Source: Flaccisagitta enflata (Eukaryota > Chaetognatha > Sagittoidea > Aphragmophora). From it: a stretch of 64,000 nt of DNA. Positions 51,166 through 64,000 of this stretch are shown one piece after another. The stretch spans positions 32,426,001 to 32,490,000 of the forward strand of contig OZ231127.1 in the NCBI GenBank assembly GCA_965153355.1. The letters run 5' to 3'. Every line of letters starts with the position of its first letter. Within the stretch, counting starts at the first letter, position 1. The translations under genes and the position numbers were made by a program. Below the pieces are notes generated by a model, which saw only the letters and a list, made by a program, of their open reading frames with translations, was not told the origin of the DNA and ran no database searches.

Positions 51166-51236
51166 TGAAGCAGTAACAACATTTTAAATAAGACGTTAAA
51201 ACACGTTTAACTGTAAAATATGTAATAATAGTGCGG

Positions 51237-51278
<42 letters not shown>

Positions 51279-51410
51279 AGATGTAAGTCAATCATTGATT
51301 TTTCTTTTTTCGCTTTCAAAGAACAACATCTCTTTTTTTTTTCTTTTTTTTTTTACAAAAAAGGCGTCTTTCTCGAAGAAGTTGAGAGTTCGTGAGAAAA
51401 GGAGAGAGTC

Positions 51411-51592
51411 ATGAAAGAATTCGAAGGATGTAAAGATGAGGTACAGCCCGAGGACTGTCTGAAAGAGGAGTCGATGGAGTACACTGATTATTGCTCTTGT
51501 GATCATGATCATCGATTTTCTGTCTCTCCACAACTTGGAATTGGATGTCCGTTGTACCATGTGCTCCGAGGAGTCCTCTTCGTTTATACGGT
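51411..51592 (+). other. Possible coding exon, strand uncertain
   Basis: The plus frame MKEFEGCKDEVQPEDC... runs into a GTAGGG donor-like site at 51,593 before a (CA)n tract (51,640-51,718). The minus strand is also open, with a hydrophobic segment (IISVLHRLLFQTVLGLYLIF). Base composition differs from the flanking AT-rich DNA. No family recognised. Confidence 0.25.
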
Positions 51593-51646
51593 AGGGGACG
51601 AAGTAGCAGTCAGATATATAGACAGAAGAACAGAAAGACACACACA

Positions 51647-51720
<74 letters not shown>

Positions 51721-51799
51721 CGGTCAGTCAGCTGTTCAGGCAGATAGACAAAAAAGGACAAGGATGCCATTTCAATAATAGTTAATATGTGTTCTTGGC

Positions 51800-52425
51800 A
51801 CAGTACGTTAAGGTAGATGAAGTTAATGCGGCAGTTGGTTGAACTCGTAAAAGAACTTGAAATTATTCAGGTGGTCCTTTAGAATACTTAAAACATCAGG
51901 CAAATTATCTCAGTTGACTGGCTCCTAATTTTAGGCTTAAGGGGACATAGTGATTAGTTATGAAAAATTATGAAAGCATAACGTTTTGTAGTATTCACTA
52001 TGCTGAATCCAAATATGTCTTTCTTTTTACTCAAAACTGAAGGGAAGTCGCTAAAAAAATTCAATGAATTTTCTTAAAAAACTTTTTTTTTGCCAAAAAA
52101 TTTTTTTTTGCTTAAAAATCATTTTTGAGCAAAAAAACATTTTTTGCAAAAGATTATTTTTTTTGAAGATTTTAGCGAGTTAAAAAAATCTAAAATGGTA
52201 AAATTTAAAAAAAAAAATTTATACGGAAAAAAATTTTGACAAAAAATTTTTTTTTATAAAATTTATGCAAAAAAAAAAAAAAATAAGTAGAAAATTTTAG
52301 CAAAAGGTTTTAACAAAAAATAAAAATTGCAAAGAAAAATTTTTGCAAAAAAAATTTTTTTGTGAAAAATAATTTTTTCCAAAAAAATTTGTGACATAAC
52401 AATTTTTTTTTATTGTCGTAAAGAA
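51800..52425. other. Very AT-rich DNA, no gene
   Basis: A(n)T(n)-type short runs (AAAAAATTTTTT-like) dominate 52,070-52,420. Nothing else is supported. Confidence 0.5.
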
Positions 52426-52426
52426 A

Positions 52427-52607
52427 CAAGGCCGGATACATGGCTACTCCACTTGTGTGCGGGTTGGTAAAAACTATATTTGAGTTTACTTTATTTGAGC
52501 AAGAGTCATAGGATGAAAGAGCAAATATAATGATATGATGATCGGACCAATGAACAACTGACAGACTAACAAAGCGGGCTGTCAACTTGCGTAGCAGGCT
52601 AAAAAGG
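52427..52607 (-). mobile_element. Hairpin-family element, degenerate
   Basis: ACAAGGCCGGATACATGGCT, ACTTGTGTGCGGGTTGG, then GACCAATGAACAACTGACAG and a decayed head GTTGACAGCCCGC region. Confidence 0.65.
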
Positions 52608-52690
52608 TTTTACATAGAATCTATAAAATTGAGATTTGAAAACTTAGTATATTGTTCATAAAACATTTTACTTCATATCATTGAATCAGA

Positions 52691-52876
52691 ACAAGGCCGG
52701 ATACACGGCTACCCCAGTCGCGTGCGGGTGGGCAGGGGCCGTATTTGAGATCACTTGATCACTAGGGCAGGAGCATTGAGGCCAAAGACCGCAAAAAAAA
52801 AAAAAAAGTAAAGTGTGACGGACTAACGGACGGACCGACAAAGCGGGGTGTAAAGTCGCGTAGCACGCAACTAAAA
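52691..52876 (-). mobile_element. Hairpin-headed element, TGC variant
   Basis: Minus strand: AGTTGCGTGCTACGCGACT, core, CCCCTGCCCACCCGCACGCG, ACTGGGGTAGCCGTGTATCC, GGCCTTGTT. Almost identical to 62,861-63,078. Confidence 0.85.
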
Positions 52877-53225
52877 AAAAATCATTATAATCTTTAGTGA
52901 TAAATATCATAATATTTTGTAATTCTTTCAACATCGAAACTAATTCTTTTTATATTTTTTATAATTCTAACAAAACAGTGTTAAAAAAAATTCTTAAAAA
53001 ATTTTTTTCATCACGTCCCCTTAAAAATCCTTTTAGTTGTTTTTGTATCCTCCAAAGACTCGGGGTTGATGGTTTCTGAAAATGATTCTTGTAAATGCGC
53101 CTCAAGAATTTATTTTGTATATTCATACACTATTAGTTGAGTGCTACGTGACTCTACACCCCGCTATGTCGGTCCGTCGGTTGGGCACTTGGTCAGTCAG
53201 TCAGTCGGTGGGTTGGTCCCCTTTT

Positions 53226-53690
53226 TGGGCAGAGGCCCTGAAGGGGTCGATGACCTATGCTTTCACACATAAGGGGAATTTTTCCTTCCTTCTTCTCCTG
53301 TCCCCCCTCAAATCCCAGGTCTCGAGGCCCAAAGTCCAGTCTCAAGGCCTAAATCCCAGTCTTGAAGCCCAAATCCCAGCCTCGAGGCCCAAATCCAAGC
53401 CCCAAATCCTACTCCTTGAGGCTCAGGCTGGATTAGCCTAAATGCTGGGACTGGGCCTAAATGGGATTTAGGCCTGAGGCTAGGATTTGGGCCTCCAGGC
53501 TGGGATTTGGGCTTCAAGACTGGGATTTGGGCCTTGAGACTGGGATTTGGGCCTCAAGAATGGGATTTGAGGGGGGAGGGAGAAGAAGAAGAAGAAGAAG
53601 AAATTTCCCCATAGTGTGAAAGCACAGGTCATTGACCTCTTTGGGGCCGCTGCCCTGCTTCTTCCTCAACTTCAAGCACAACCTATTTAG
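53226..53690. mobile_element. Foldback element with minisatellite, head-to-head arms
   Basis: Left end GGCAGAGGCCCTGAAGGGGT, CGATGACCTATGCTTTCACA; right end TGTGAAAGCACAGGTCATTG, TTTGGGGCCGCTGCCC. The 20-bp minisatellite runs forward to about 53,420 and in inverted orientation from 53,455, so the core itself is a large palindrome. Confidence 0.8.
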
Positions 53691-53939
53691 GCAGGGCATG
53701 GGTACCGCTGACCATCTAACGCTTCTATTACTTTTTCCATGTTTTTGAACTTTTTGAGCCCACTGCTCCTGCCCAAATGCTCTTGTGACCGTCTCCAGCA
53801 CTGCTCCTGCCTACCCGCACGCGACTGATGTAGCCGTGTATCCAGCCTTGTATGGAAGTACTGCGCAGTAACAAGCCCATACGATATCCCTCTTTCAATA
53901 CAAGAGAAACCGACGTTGCCAACAAAAATTCGATGTCAA

Positions 53940-54035
53940 GGGGGGGGGTACGAGGAAGGAGAAGTAGGAGAAAATTCCCGATTTGTGTGAAAGCATAGGT
54001 CATCGAACCCTTTGGGGCCGCTGCCCAAAAAGGAA
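53940..54035. mobile_element. Solo right end of the foldback/minisatellite element
   Basis: GTGTGAAAGCATAGGTCATC, CCTTTGGGGCCGCTGCCC, with no matching left end. Confidence 0.65.
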
Positions 54036-54507
54036 CTTCCCTGCACTGCATCCGATATCATGACCTGCTGGATGACATGCCAGAAGTCTACCACTGACCG
54101 CTGCACTTGTTTAGCAGGCGTATTAGGAATTAGGAATTCAGGAATTGATCCACAAAAAGACAAGCAAAATAGGATCGTATTTATATCTAGTAGCAAACGC
54201 TTGGGCAGGGGCAGTAAAGCGAAAACCTTCTTTCATTTGTTATCATATAGAAGAGAAAAATTCGAAATGGATTCTTCCTTGCTTTGTCTTTTTTCTTGAT
54301 AGCCAGTCATACAGACATACAGACAGACAGAACGACAGACATGCAGACATAGTTATTTCTATCAGTCTTGTCCTCGCCGCCGCCATGACAGTTCTGTCAG
54401 CTCGTGAAGCGCACCACCATCGGAACCGAACAAATAAGGTGCAGTCAACCTGCGTGTTGACTCGGCCAACACATACCCAGCACCTGGGTTTGAGGCCTTC
54501 CCGTTGA

Positions 54508-54508
54508 G

Positions 54509-54579
<71 letters not shown>

Positions 54580-54580
54580 G
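54508..54580. repeat. (TTG)n microsatellite
   Basis: About 24 TTG units. Confidence 0.95.
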
Positions 54581-54963
54581 GTGAGTATCACTGACGTTGT
54601 GGTTGATCTTACTTCAGAGAGAGAGAGATGGATGGATGGATGGATACTATACTTCCGTCTAGACTCAAGGACAAGTCTATAGTAGTGAATTTTTTCAATT
54701 CCTCATTTCATATCAATTTGAATCGGGTGTCTTGAGTTTTGAGTATGCTGTATAAAGAAGAAGGACAGACAGACAGACGAACAGACAAACAAACAGTCGT
54801 TTTGTTTCGTCTTTTGAATTCTTTGGTCTTTGAAGGAGTTGTTGTTGTAGCTTCAACGATCAACTTGTGGTTGTGGTTGTGCGGGGGGGGGGGGGAAGGC
54901 GGCAGACGATCATACAAGCAGACATTCAGACACACTTTGGATACAGATATATCCCGGGACGTT

Positions 54964-54965
<2 letters not shown>

Positions 54966-55049
<84 letters not shown>

Positions 55050-55053
55050 CAGA

Positions 55054-55147
<94 letters not shown>

Positions 55148-55159
55148 GACAGAAACAAG

Positions 55160-55252
<93 letters not shown>
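54966..55252. repeat. (GA)n/(GACA)n compound microsatellite
   Basis: Three long GA blocks separated by GACAGACA motifs. Frames of 117-159 codons are Arg-Glu or Ser-Leu repeats. Confidence 0.97.
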
Positions 55253-55256
<4 letters not shown>

Positions 55257-55351
55257 CAGACAAAGAGACAGAGACGAGACCAACAGAGAGACAAGCAATT
55301 GAATTTGAATAGAGAGAAACACAAGCAACGGGCCTTAGCGACCTAATAATA

Positions 55352-55710
55352 ACAAGGCCGTATACACTGCTACCTAAGTCACATGCGGGTGGATAGAGGC
55401 AGTGATAAAAAAGGCTAACTAAGCACTTGGTCAGGAGCAGTAATAAGAAAATTGCCTGTGAATGCTAGACAAGGCCGGATACATGGCAATCCAGTTGTGG
55501 ACGGTTGGGCAGGAGCAGTAATGCGAAAACCGCCCGCAATTCAGAAATGTGACCGACGGACGGACGGACGGACCGACACGGCAAGGTTTAGAGTGGCGTG
55601 TCCGCGACTAAAAAGCAAAGTGTTACCGACCGACGGACAGACGCAGACACACAGACAGACCATCCGACTGAATCAGCGGGTTATAGAGTCGCGTGCACAT
55701 GACTAAAAAC
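55352..55710 (-). mobile_element. Cluster of three hairpin-family elements
   Basis: Partial copy 55,352-55,445, nearly complete copy 55,468-55,612 (minus strand head AGTCGCGGACACGCCACTC, distal GTCCACAACTGG), and a head-only copy ending 55,710 (AGTCATGTGCACGCGACTC). Confidence 0.75.
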
Positions 55711-55879
55711 TATTTGCAAATAGTTGAGACACACTGACTGATTTACTTATAGGGAAAAACAAACTTGCATGCCCACTACCAAATAAAATGCAAACAAAAT
55801 CATTACAGAATTGAGTTTTTTTTTCTTTAGTTTTCAAAGTCCATTTGATTTCAAGACCAGGTTTCTTTAGAAGTTAGAA

Positions 55880-56063
55880 GTGGTCATCCACGTTTTGCCC
55901 GTTTCTCGCATCATTCTATTTATTTTCTTTGTTGTTCGTCGTTTCCACCACGTCTTCAATTGTGTTACGGCACCCTGGATGTGTGGTTATCAAAAATACA
56001 TGCTTTGGAGCCAATTTAATTCAAACCCTCTCTCGAGAATGGTTTCTGTAGCCCAGTATCAAG
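55880..56063 (+). other. Possible exon
   Basis: The frame encodes two hydrophobic stretches, then CVTAPWMCGYQKY and SRMVSVAQYQ, up to a GGTAAAC donor-like site at 56,063. It might be an upstream exon of the lectin-like gene at 59,393, but phase and domain cannot be confirmed. Confidence 0.2.
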
Positions 56064-56295
56064 GTAAACATTACTTTTTTATATTAGACATTCATCCTTT
56101 GAACTCAGGGAACTGTAGGAATTTATCTCACCTCACTTACCATGCCACATTAGCTCCTTCATCAACGTTGTTCCTCTCCATCATCGTTGTCCTTCCTGTC
56201 CATCGTTGGCGTTCCTCTCCATAATCGTCATTGTTCCTCTCCACCATCGTCGTCGTTCCTCTCCATCGTCGTCTGATACACATCACCCTGGTAGC

Positions 56296-56638
56296 AATCG
56301 ATTGGGCAGGGGCAGTAATTCAAAAACCTCTCGCAAATCAGAAATTCTACGGACCAATATAGAGCTAGAGCAAGGTGCTAGGTGTCGGCGACTTGAAAGT
56401 CAAAAAAGTGACGCGTCGTCAAAATATTGTTGTAGAGGGGTGGGCGGGGGCATCTAACCAGTGTCACCTCAACCTAACCCTCAACCCCCTCCCAAACCCT
56501 CCCCTCCCCTCACAAATGCAGACACAATATAACAACAAGGGCGTGTTTTTCACATTTCCAATTCGAGCTAGACAGATGGACGGTTGGACCAATGTATGGA
56601 AAAAGCCTCCAATAGAATTGTGTTTCCGCAACTAAAAC
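56296..56638 (-). mobile_element. Hairpin-family element, long form, degenerate
   Basis: Distal part GGGCAGGGGCAGTAATTC, middle CCTCAACCCCCTCCC, core AGATGGACGGTTGGACC, head TTTAGTTGCGGAAACACAATT on the minus strand. Confidence 0.6.
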
Positions 56639-56847
56639 CTGGCGGTTCTATCAGAACTGTGTCCAAACACTAGTCTCCTTTGTCCAATTCCATAATCTCA
56701 ACCATTTTCCTCATTCCGTTGCTTGAGTTTCCCGAGATGAGACGTCGCTGTAGGTAGAGCAAATCCAACACCAACGTATATTTAAGTCCTGAGATCGAAA
56801 AAATAAAAGATCTTTAAGTCTGCGCACACGGTCGAACCGGTTCAGAC

Positions 56848-57183
<336 letters not shown>

Positions 57184-57374
57184 AGGCTAAACCATATTGG
57201 GTGTCAAATCGCCGCAAATCCAGCGCCAATTTCCCTTTTACTCTTTAGGACTCGGATGCTGGCGAGGGTTTCACGGAATTACCTGAAGTGACAGAGAGAA
57301 TTACAGTAACAACGCGGGTTACGCGGTTGTTTACCTGGTATTAACAGGCTGTCACTATGCATGCTTGCGATACC

Positions 57375-57572
57375 TGTTGTTGTTGTTGCTGTTGTTGCTG
57401 TTGTTGTTGTAATTGTTGTAATTGTTGTTGTTGTTGTTGTAATTGTTGTTGTAATTGTTGTTGTTGTTGTTGTTGTAATTGTCGTAATTGTCGTTGTCGT
57501 TGTTGTCGTTGTTGTCGTTGTTGTCATTGTTGTTGTTGTCGTTGTTGTCGTTGTTGTTGTTGTTGTTGTTGT
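57375..57572. repeat. (TTG)n microsatellite
   Basis: TTG/TCG/AATTG units for about 200 bp. The minus strand encodes poly-Asn with Asp and Tyr, which might extend a real frame (see 57,605). Confidence 0.92.
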
Positions 57573-57604
57573 TAGAATCACCACCACCAACGTCAATATC
57601 ATTT

Positions 57605-58284
57605 TCATCAAAGTTCAAATTTTCGAAACCTCGTTTGTCGTTCCATCGTCGTTTTCTCTTCGGCTTCGTGGATGCTTCTGGGGCACGAAGCTGTGGCAAT
57701 TGGGGCAGGAGCAACCGCATTGGCGTTGACGTCCGATGGCGCCGCGGCGACGGCGGCGGCGGCGTCATCGTCGATGATTGCAGCTTCCTCCTCGCCCACG
57801 TTGAAAATTATATGAGCAGCGGTGGCGGGAGACGCTTTCTCCAACTATTTCGCGGGCGCAGCAGCAGCAGCAGCGCCGGCCGCGGCGGCAGCGGCGTTCT
57901 CCAGGCGGCGTCGCTTCTTCCATCGGCTCAACGATGACAGAAAGAACCATCGGCAACTCGTCTACACGTGAAACAACATCGGCAACGGCGATGCTGGTGG
58001 CGGCCACAACGTCTTCCGTCGGTTCCACAGCGCCGGCGGTTGCGTCGACGTCAACGGCAGCAATGGCGGCGGAAGCGGCAACAAGCCCGAGATCTTCGAC
58101 GGGTTTTTCTTCAACAACCATCGCGGCGACGGCGTCGGCGGCCTCTTCCACCAAATCCACGCCGGAATCGGTCGTCGTGGGTTTTGACGGCGATAGTTGC
58201 CAAATGCACGAAAATCATATCCATTGTACTCCATTGTGTGTGCTTTTCCATTCATTTGTTTCTCCACCACTGATCCCCTTGTGA
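57605..58284. other. GC-rich segment with Ala/Ser/Glu-rich frames on both strands
   Basis: CpG-rich, (GGC)n- and (GCA)n-like DNA. Plus strand 57,934-58,284 encodes a Ser/Thr/Ala-rich stretch like mucin or the N-terminus of the lectin gene, then FDGDSCQMHENHIHC. Minus strand 58,160-57,765 and 57,844-57,608 encode Ala/Glu/Val-rich stretches in two frames separated by a stop. Either strand could hold an exon of a disordered protein, or it may be a decayed gene. I cannot choose. Confidence 0.35.
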
Positions 58285-58899
58285 GAAACTTCATAACACA
58301 CGAAAATAAAATTATAAAAGGAAAGAAAAATAAAAATAACTCACTTCGGCAAAGGGAGAGGATAGAAGGAAGGGTAAAATTCTAATGCTCCGTTTTACAA
58401 CATTGTATATTTTTGGAACTTCTCATCAGATTTCTGCACATCGTCTCATTATGCATTTCAGATACCCGCTGACATTACTACGTTACATGCAGCGGTAATA
58501 CTTACCATGGATATGGAAATATTATGATATGGTTGATTAGCGAAGGAGTAAACAATTACCTGGGTACCTTTGAAATCCACATGTCTACAGGGTAACATGG
58601 ATTTGATACTCAAATCACCTGTTTCCTGCACCCTGCCGAGGATGCTGACTACACCCATTAAAAGCCTTTGTCAATAGAGGTTATTTACACTAGTCACATT
58701 TCCAATGTTCCTAAGGGAAGTAGGAGATCAGTATTTTTGTATACGTCCCGAGATAGTTAAGGGGGTAATTTTCACCCCCCTTAAATACCTTTGTTCAATA
58801 GTATCTAATTATATAATTCATCAATTATCACTATGTCTCCTTAACTGTTCGTCTAAACGACGGTAAAGATGAAAAAATACAGCTCAGTGTAATTTGCTT

Positions 58900-59150
58900 T
58901 GTCCGTTGCGCGTCTGATGTCGTATATGTTGTCGTATATGAAGTCGAATATGATGTCGCATATGTTGTCGTATATGTTGTCGTATATGATGTTGTATATG
59001 TTGTCGCATATGTTGTCGCTTATGTTGTCGCATATGTTGTCGCATATGTTGTCGTATATGATGTCGCATATGTTGTCGCATATGTTGTCGCATATGATGT
59101 CGTATATGTTGTCGTATATGATGTCGCATATGTTGTCACATATGATACCG
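58900..59150. repeat. 12-bp minisatellite GTCGCATATGTT
   Basis: About 20 units of TGTCGYATATGT with NdeI-like CATATG cores. Because 12 is a multiple of 3 and no stop occurs, both strands stay open (MLSHMLSYM on plus, HIRQHMRQ on minus). No flanking support for coding. Confidence 0.9.
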
Positions 59151-59392
59151 CATTCTTCATAGCCGTTTGCTCGTTCATATTACAACCACTTCGTTAAAAC
59201 ATCCGATTGAAAGTCACTTGTGTGTCCTCCTTCCGTCCGTCTGCAGGTGAGTCCTTCGATAGGTAACGCGATTTTTGGATGACGCGAAATGGGCCAAAAA
59301 GTGATTTCTGGTCATTACTGCACCTGCTCAATTGCTCAATTTTCGTGTATCTGGCCTTGTTTTTCATTCAATTTGGAGTAGCTGCCATTCAG

Positions 59393-60397
<1,005 letters not shown>

Positions 60398-60589
60398 AGA
60401 AGGTGAAAAGACACGTAACAAGACCGATTGGGCAACGAGTCATGGCGTGGAGTGAATTTCGCGCCCAACGTGTGTGATAACTACATGGAGAGACAGATGG
60501 ACGAACAGAAAGACGGCCTGCTTAAGTTTCTGACATAACAGTCAAAGCAGCCTTTTTGAGCCTATTGATCGTTCAATTCAGTATAAGAT

Positions 60590-60745
60590 CTCGCCGTGGC
60601 CAAAACAAGTGAGCGGGGTCACAATATCGCTGCGGACGGGTGGGCAGGGGCGTCGTACCCCCATCCACAACCCAACCTCCATTCACACCCACAAAAAGCA
60701 CTTTTCGAATCGTGCTGATGGACGGTTCAATGGATGGTCCGACCG
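60590..60745 (-). mobile_element. Hairpin-family element, long form, partial
   Basis: Minus-strand end AGCGGGGTCACAATATCGCT, GCGGACGGGTGGGCAGGGGC, CCCCATCCACAACCC, then TGATGGACGG core. It is cut by a (TG)n tract. Confidence 0.65.
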
Positions 60746-60769
60746 AGTGATTGCATGTTAGTGACTAGT

Positions 60770-60770
60770 G

Positions 60771-60866
<96 letters not shown>
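60770..60866. repeat. (TG)n microsatellite
   Basis: About 47 TG units. Confidence 0.95.
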
Positions 60867-61417
60867 TGTGTACGTCTATGTGTGTCTGTGTGTGTCTGTG
60901 TGTGCGTGTGTCTTTGTCCGTGTGTTTGTGTGTGTGAGAATATGAATGTGTGTATGTAACCAGTCTGTTTTCCAGACTCACACTGCACTTTTGTGTTTTT
61001 TGGCCTTCCGTCGCTTGGTTGATTGGTTGGTATCTCCATCATTCTAACGTCAAAATCGCTCAAAACTGTCGACTTCACCGCCTTTCTTTGTATCTACCAC
61101 CTCTCACACCTTACCACTGTCATTTTTGATTCACCTAGAGAAATAAGAACGAAAAATGTAGGAAACCGACACGTGTTTCATTCATTCATTCATTCATTCA
61201 TTCATTCATTCATTCATTCTAAACCTTCATTCACATGTTGTCAATCAGCGAGGCGATCAATTGGTCATAACTTGGCCTCATTGCTGTTACTTATTGCTGG
61301 TGTCTGGAAGGGCCGATATTGATGTCAGTACTCTGTAGTCACATAATGATACTGTCATGGACATGGTTTGTTTTGTTGCAACCATTGCCACTATTGTTGC
61401 TTCTAGCTTCTTTTTTT

Positions 61418-61530
61418 TCAGGTGCGCCAACGCATCTCTATAACTGGCTGTGTCCGTTGGTCTGTCTGTCGGTATCGAATTTGTTCGACGATCCACAGGG
61501 CGCACCTTATTGGCCTACTTGGCCTAAATT
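61418..61530 (+). mobile_element. Hairpin-headed element, GGCCTACTTGGCC subtype, CC variant
   Basis: Head AGGTGCGCCAACGCATCTC, TATAACTGGCTGTGTCC, core, GTTCGACGATCCACAGG, distal arm GGCGCACCT, end TATTGGCCTACTTGGCC. The distal GGCGCACCT matches the changed 5' arm AGGTGCGCC exactly. Confidence 0.85.
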
Positions 61531-61864
61531 TGTTTTTTTTTTTTTTTTTTTTTGTATTTTTTTTTTTCTTCATACCGACATGCTCATTCCGTTGATTTTT
61601 ATGATGAGTTTTTAACTGCTCCAACCAAAAAATAAACGACATCCAGAAAAAACACGAAGACAACGAAAAAGCGAATCTGAAGAAGATTTGATGAAAAACG
61701 CGCGGAGTAAAAACAAGAAAACAGAGAAACGTCTGCGACATCAAGGACGAGGGAAAATGACATAACGTCACTCCACGGTGACAACGAAGATGATAACGAT
61801 GACGATGATCATTATGGCGCCACGTTGCCGATGGGTGTGAGGGAGTAATGGATCGTCACTTGAG

Positions 61865-62025
<161 letters not shown>

Positions 62026-62301
62026 GTATCACATCACAACTGGAATGAATTTTCAGCAGCTTGCTCTACGCGACAGAAAAAGTCTTTTCGTTAAAAACAA
62101 AGCCAGATACACCGCATGCAGGTGGGCAGGGGCAGAGATGTAGAAGGCCAGGAACGGCGGCACAAAAAAACGCACTCAACAATTTGAATGTGTGAGCTGA
62201 CGGGCTGAAAAGTAGCTAATATTGTTACTTAGCACGGGACGAAAAATACCTTAAAATTCGCCATTTGTACAAATCGGTCGAGATCTGATCGATCGAAAAT
62301 T

Positions 62302-62800
<499 letters not shown>

Positions 62801-62860
62801 GAGTATAGTTGTGAGATGATACCATGAAGTTCTCATTCATTTACCCTCAATCTCTTTTTA

Positions 62861-63078
62861 ACAAGGCCGGATACACGGCTACCCCAGTCGCGTGCGGGTG
62901 GGCAGGGGCTGTATTTGAGGTCACTTGATGATTTGGGTGGGAGCAGTGAGGTCAAAGACCGCAAAAACCAAAAAAAAAAATAAAGTGTAATGGACCGACG
63001 GACCAACAGACAGACCGACGGACAGATCGACGGACCGACAAAGCGGGGTGTAGAGTCGCGTAGCACGCGACTAAAAAG
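62861..63078 (-). mobile_element. Hairpin-headed element, TGC variant, perfect arms
   Basis: Minus strand: TTTTTAGTCGCGTGCTACGC, GACTCTACACCCCGC, (GTCC)n core, distal CCCGCACGCGACTGGGG, end GTGTATCCGGCCTTGTT. All three arms are fully complementary. Confidence 0.87.
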
Positions 63079-63129
63079 AATCTTGAATTCTTGCCCATCA
63101 AAAAATGTATCAACTTCCTAATTTATAAA

Positions 63130-63328
63130 CAAGGCCGGATACACGGCCAATATGCAGTCGCTGACGGTTGGGCAGGGGGGGCAACCACGTAGTTACGACA
63201 GTGCAGGTCAAAAATTCATGTGTTTGTTCTAAATACACATAGTTCCGACGTCGGAACTACGTGCATTCCCCCTCAACGTCTCTGTCTAAACTATGTGAAC
63301 TCAATCACTTTCATACTTTGCTTAAATG

Positions 63329-63377
<49 letters not shown>

Positions 63378-63590
63378 CTCTTTCTCTCTATATCTATCTC
63401 TATCTCTATCTGTTTATCTGTCTGTCTGTCTGCCTGTCTGTCTGTCTGTCTACCCCGTCTATTTGTCTGCCTGTCTGTAACCATGTCCTTGCATGTCTAT
63501 TCATTGTCGTGATCATCTCATTGTCCCTCTCCCCTCTTGTTTTTAGTCGCGGACTTGCCATGTCGGTCGGTCTGTCCGTCTGTAACAAAA
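63130..63590. repeat. Partial hairpin-family ends and (TC)n/(TGTC)n tracts
   Basis: Minus-strand distal end ACAAGGCCGGATACACGGCC at 63,130-63,180, (TC)n at 63,332-63,373, (TGTC)n to 63,478, and a plus-strand head TTTTTAGTCGCGGACTTGCC at 63,541. Confidence 0.7.
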
Positions 63591-63649
63591 ACAAAATCCA
63601 ATGTTTTATTGCTATTCCACTCCTGAAGTAAATTTAATATAATTGAATA

Positions 63650-64000
63650 ATACTACATTATAGGGTTTTTTTTATAGTTTACTACGCGAATAAAAAAAAA
63701 AAGCCGCACCCTTTTGTAGCTGAGTGGAAGAGACACAAAAAATCAATTTAAAGTTTTTTTGTTCAACTGATTTTGAAGATTTTTGAATTTTCTTTCATTC
63801 TAGACCAACCCCAGGTCTATATCTCAAACCGTTTAGGAGATAGAGCTTGCCAAAGTGAACCTCTCTTTTGCAAAAATGCTCATTTTTCAATAGGATGGCA
63901 AAACTGAAAATAGTAATATTTTCACTCTTTTTTATGCCATTTCTAAACGAATAAAGATAGAACTACAAGATTGGAACCAAATGAAAGATCTTTTCAAGAT
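63650..64000. mobile_element. Diverged relative of the 1.0-kb TA element, cut by window end
   Basis: GCCATTTCTAAACGAATAAA and ATGAAAGATCTTTTCAAGA parallel the interior of the elements at 12,431 and 31,969 (GCCATTTCTAAATGGATAGA, GGAAAGATCTTTCGCAGA). Confidence 0.45.

Overview
This is eukaryotic nuclear DNA from an invertebrate animal. The evidence is spliceosomal introns with GT..AG borders, widely spaced short exons, metazoan gene families (rhotekin, STYXL1, C-type lectin), TTAGGG-type telomere-like repeats, and very many microsatellites and non-autonomous transposons. I could not fix the phylum. There is no bacterial gene organisation and no rRNA or tRNA gene that I can support. Almost all long open frames are artefacts of (GA)n, (CA)n, (TTG)n and (TTTC)n arrays.

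Layout: 1-273 may be the last coding exon of a gene entering from the left. 300-17,400 is repeat land: minisatellites, foldback elements, TA-flanked elements and a decayed LINE fragment. 17,596-19,831 (+) is a three-exon gene for a type II membrane C-type lectin with one in-frame TGA in its lectin domain. 21,078-29,316 (-) is a 12-exon rhotekin gene (HR1, anillin-like region, PH domain, Ser-rich tail) that I assembled by hand with consistent splice phases. 29,769-34,950 (+) is a complete seven-exon STYXL1 pseudophosphatase gene. Rhotekin and STYXL1 are divergent, with about 450 bp between their start codons, and probably share a bidirectional promoter. The lectin and rhotekin genes are convergent. 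39,317-39,667 (-) is a probable first coding exon of an unrecognised gene. 59,393-60,397 (+) holds two exons that look like a second, divergent lectin-type domain. 62,302 onward (+) may start a secreted protein.

The most unusual content is in the repeats. (1) An abundant 130-280 bp element begins with a small hairpin and ends in GGCCTTGTT. Its 5' arm, its adjacent inverted arm and a distal inverted arm co-vary between copies. (2) Four elements share a terminal palindrome and a small GC hairpin. One sits exactly inside a copy of element (1), between A and T and without target duplication, as Helitrons do. (3) Foldback elements end in GGCCCCTTCGGGGCC-type hairpins and carry arrays of a 20-bp minisatellite. 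(4) Several TA-flanked inverted-repeat families are nested in each other and in introns of rhotekin and STYXL1.

All exon calls come from reading translations and splice sites by eye. Family assignments rest on recognised conserved blocks, not on a database search.
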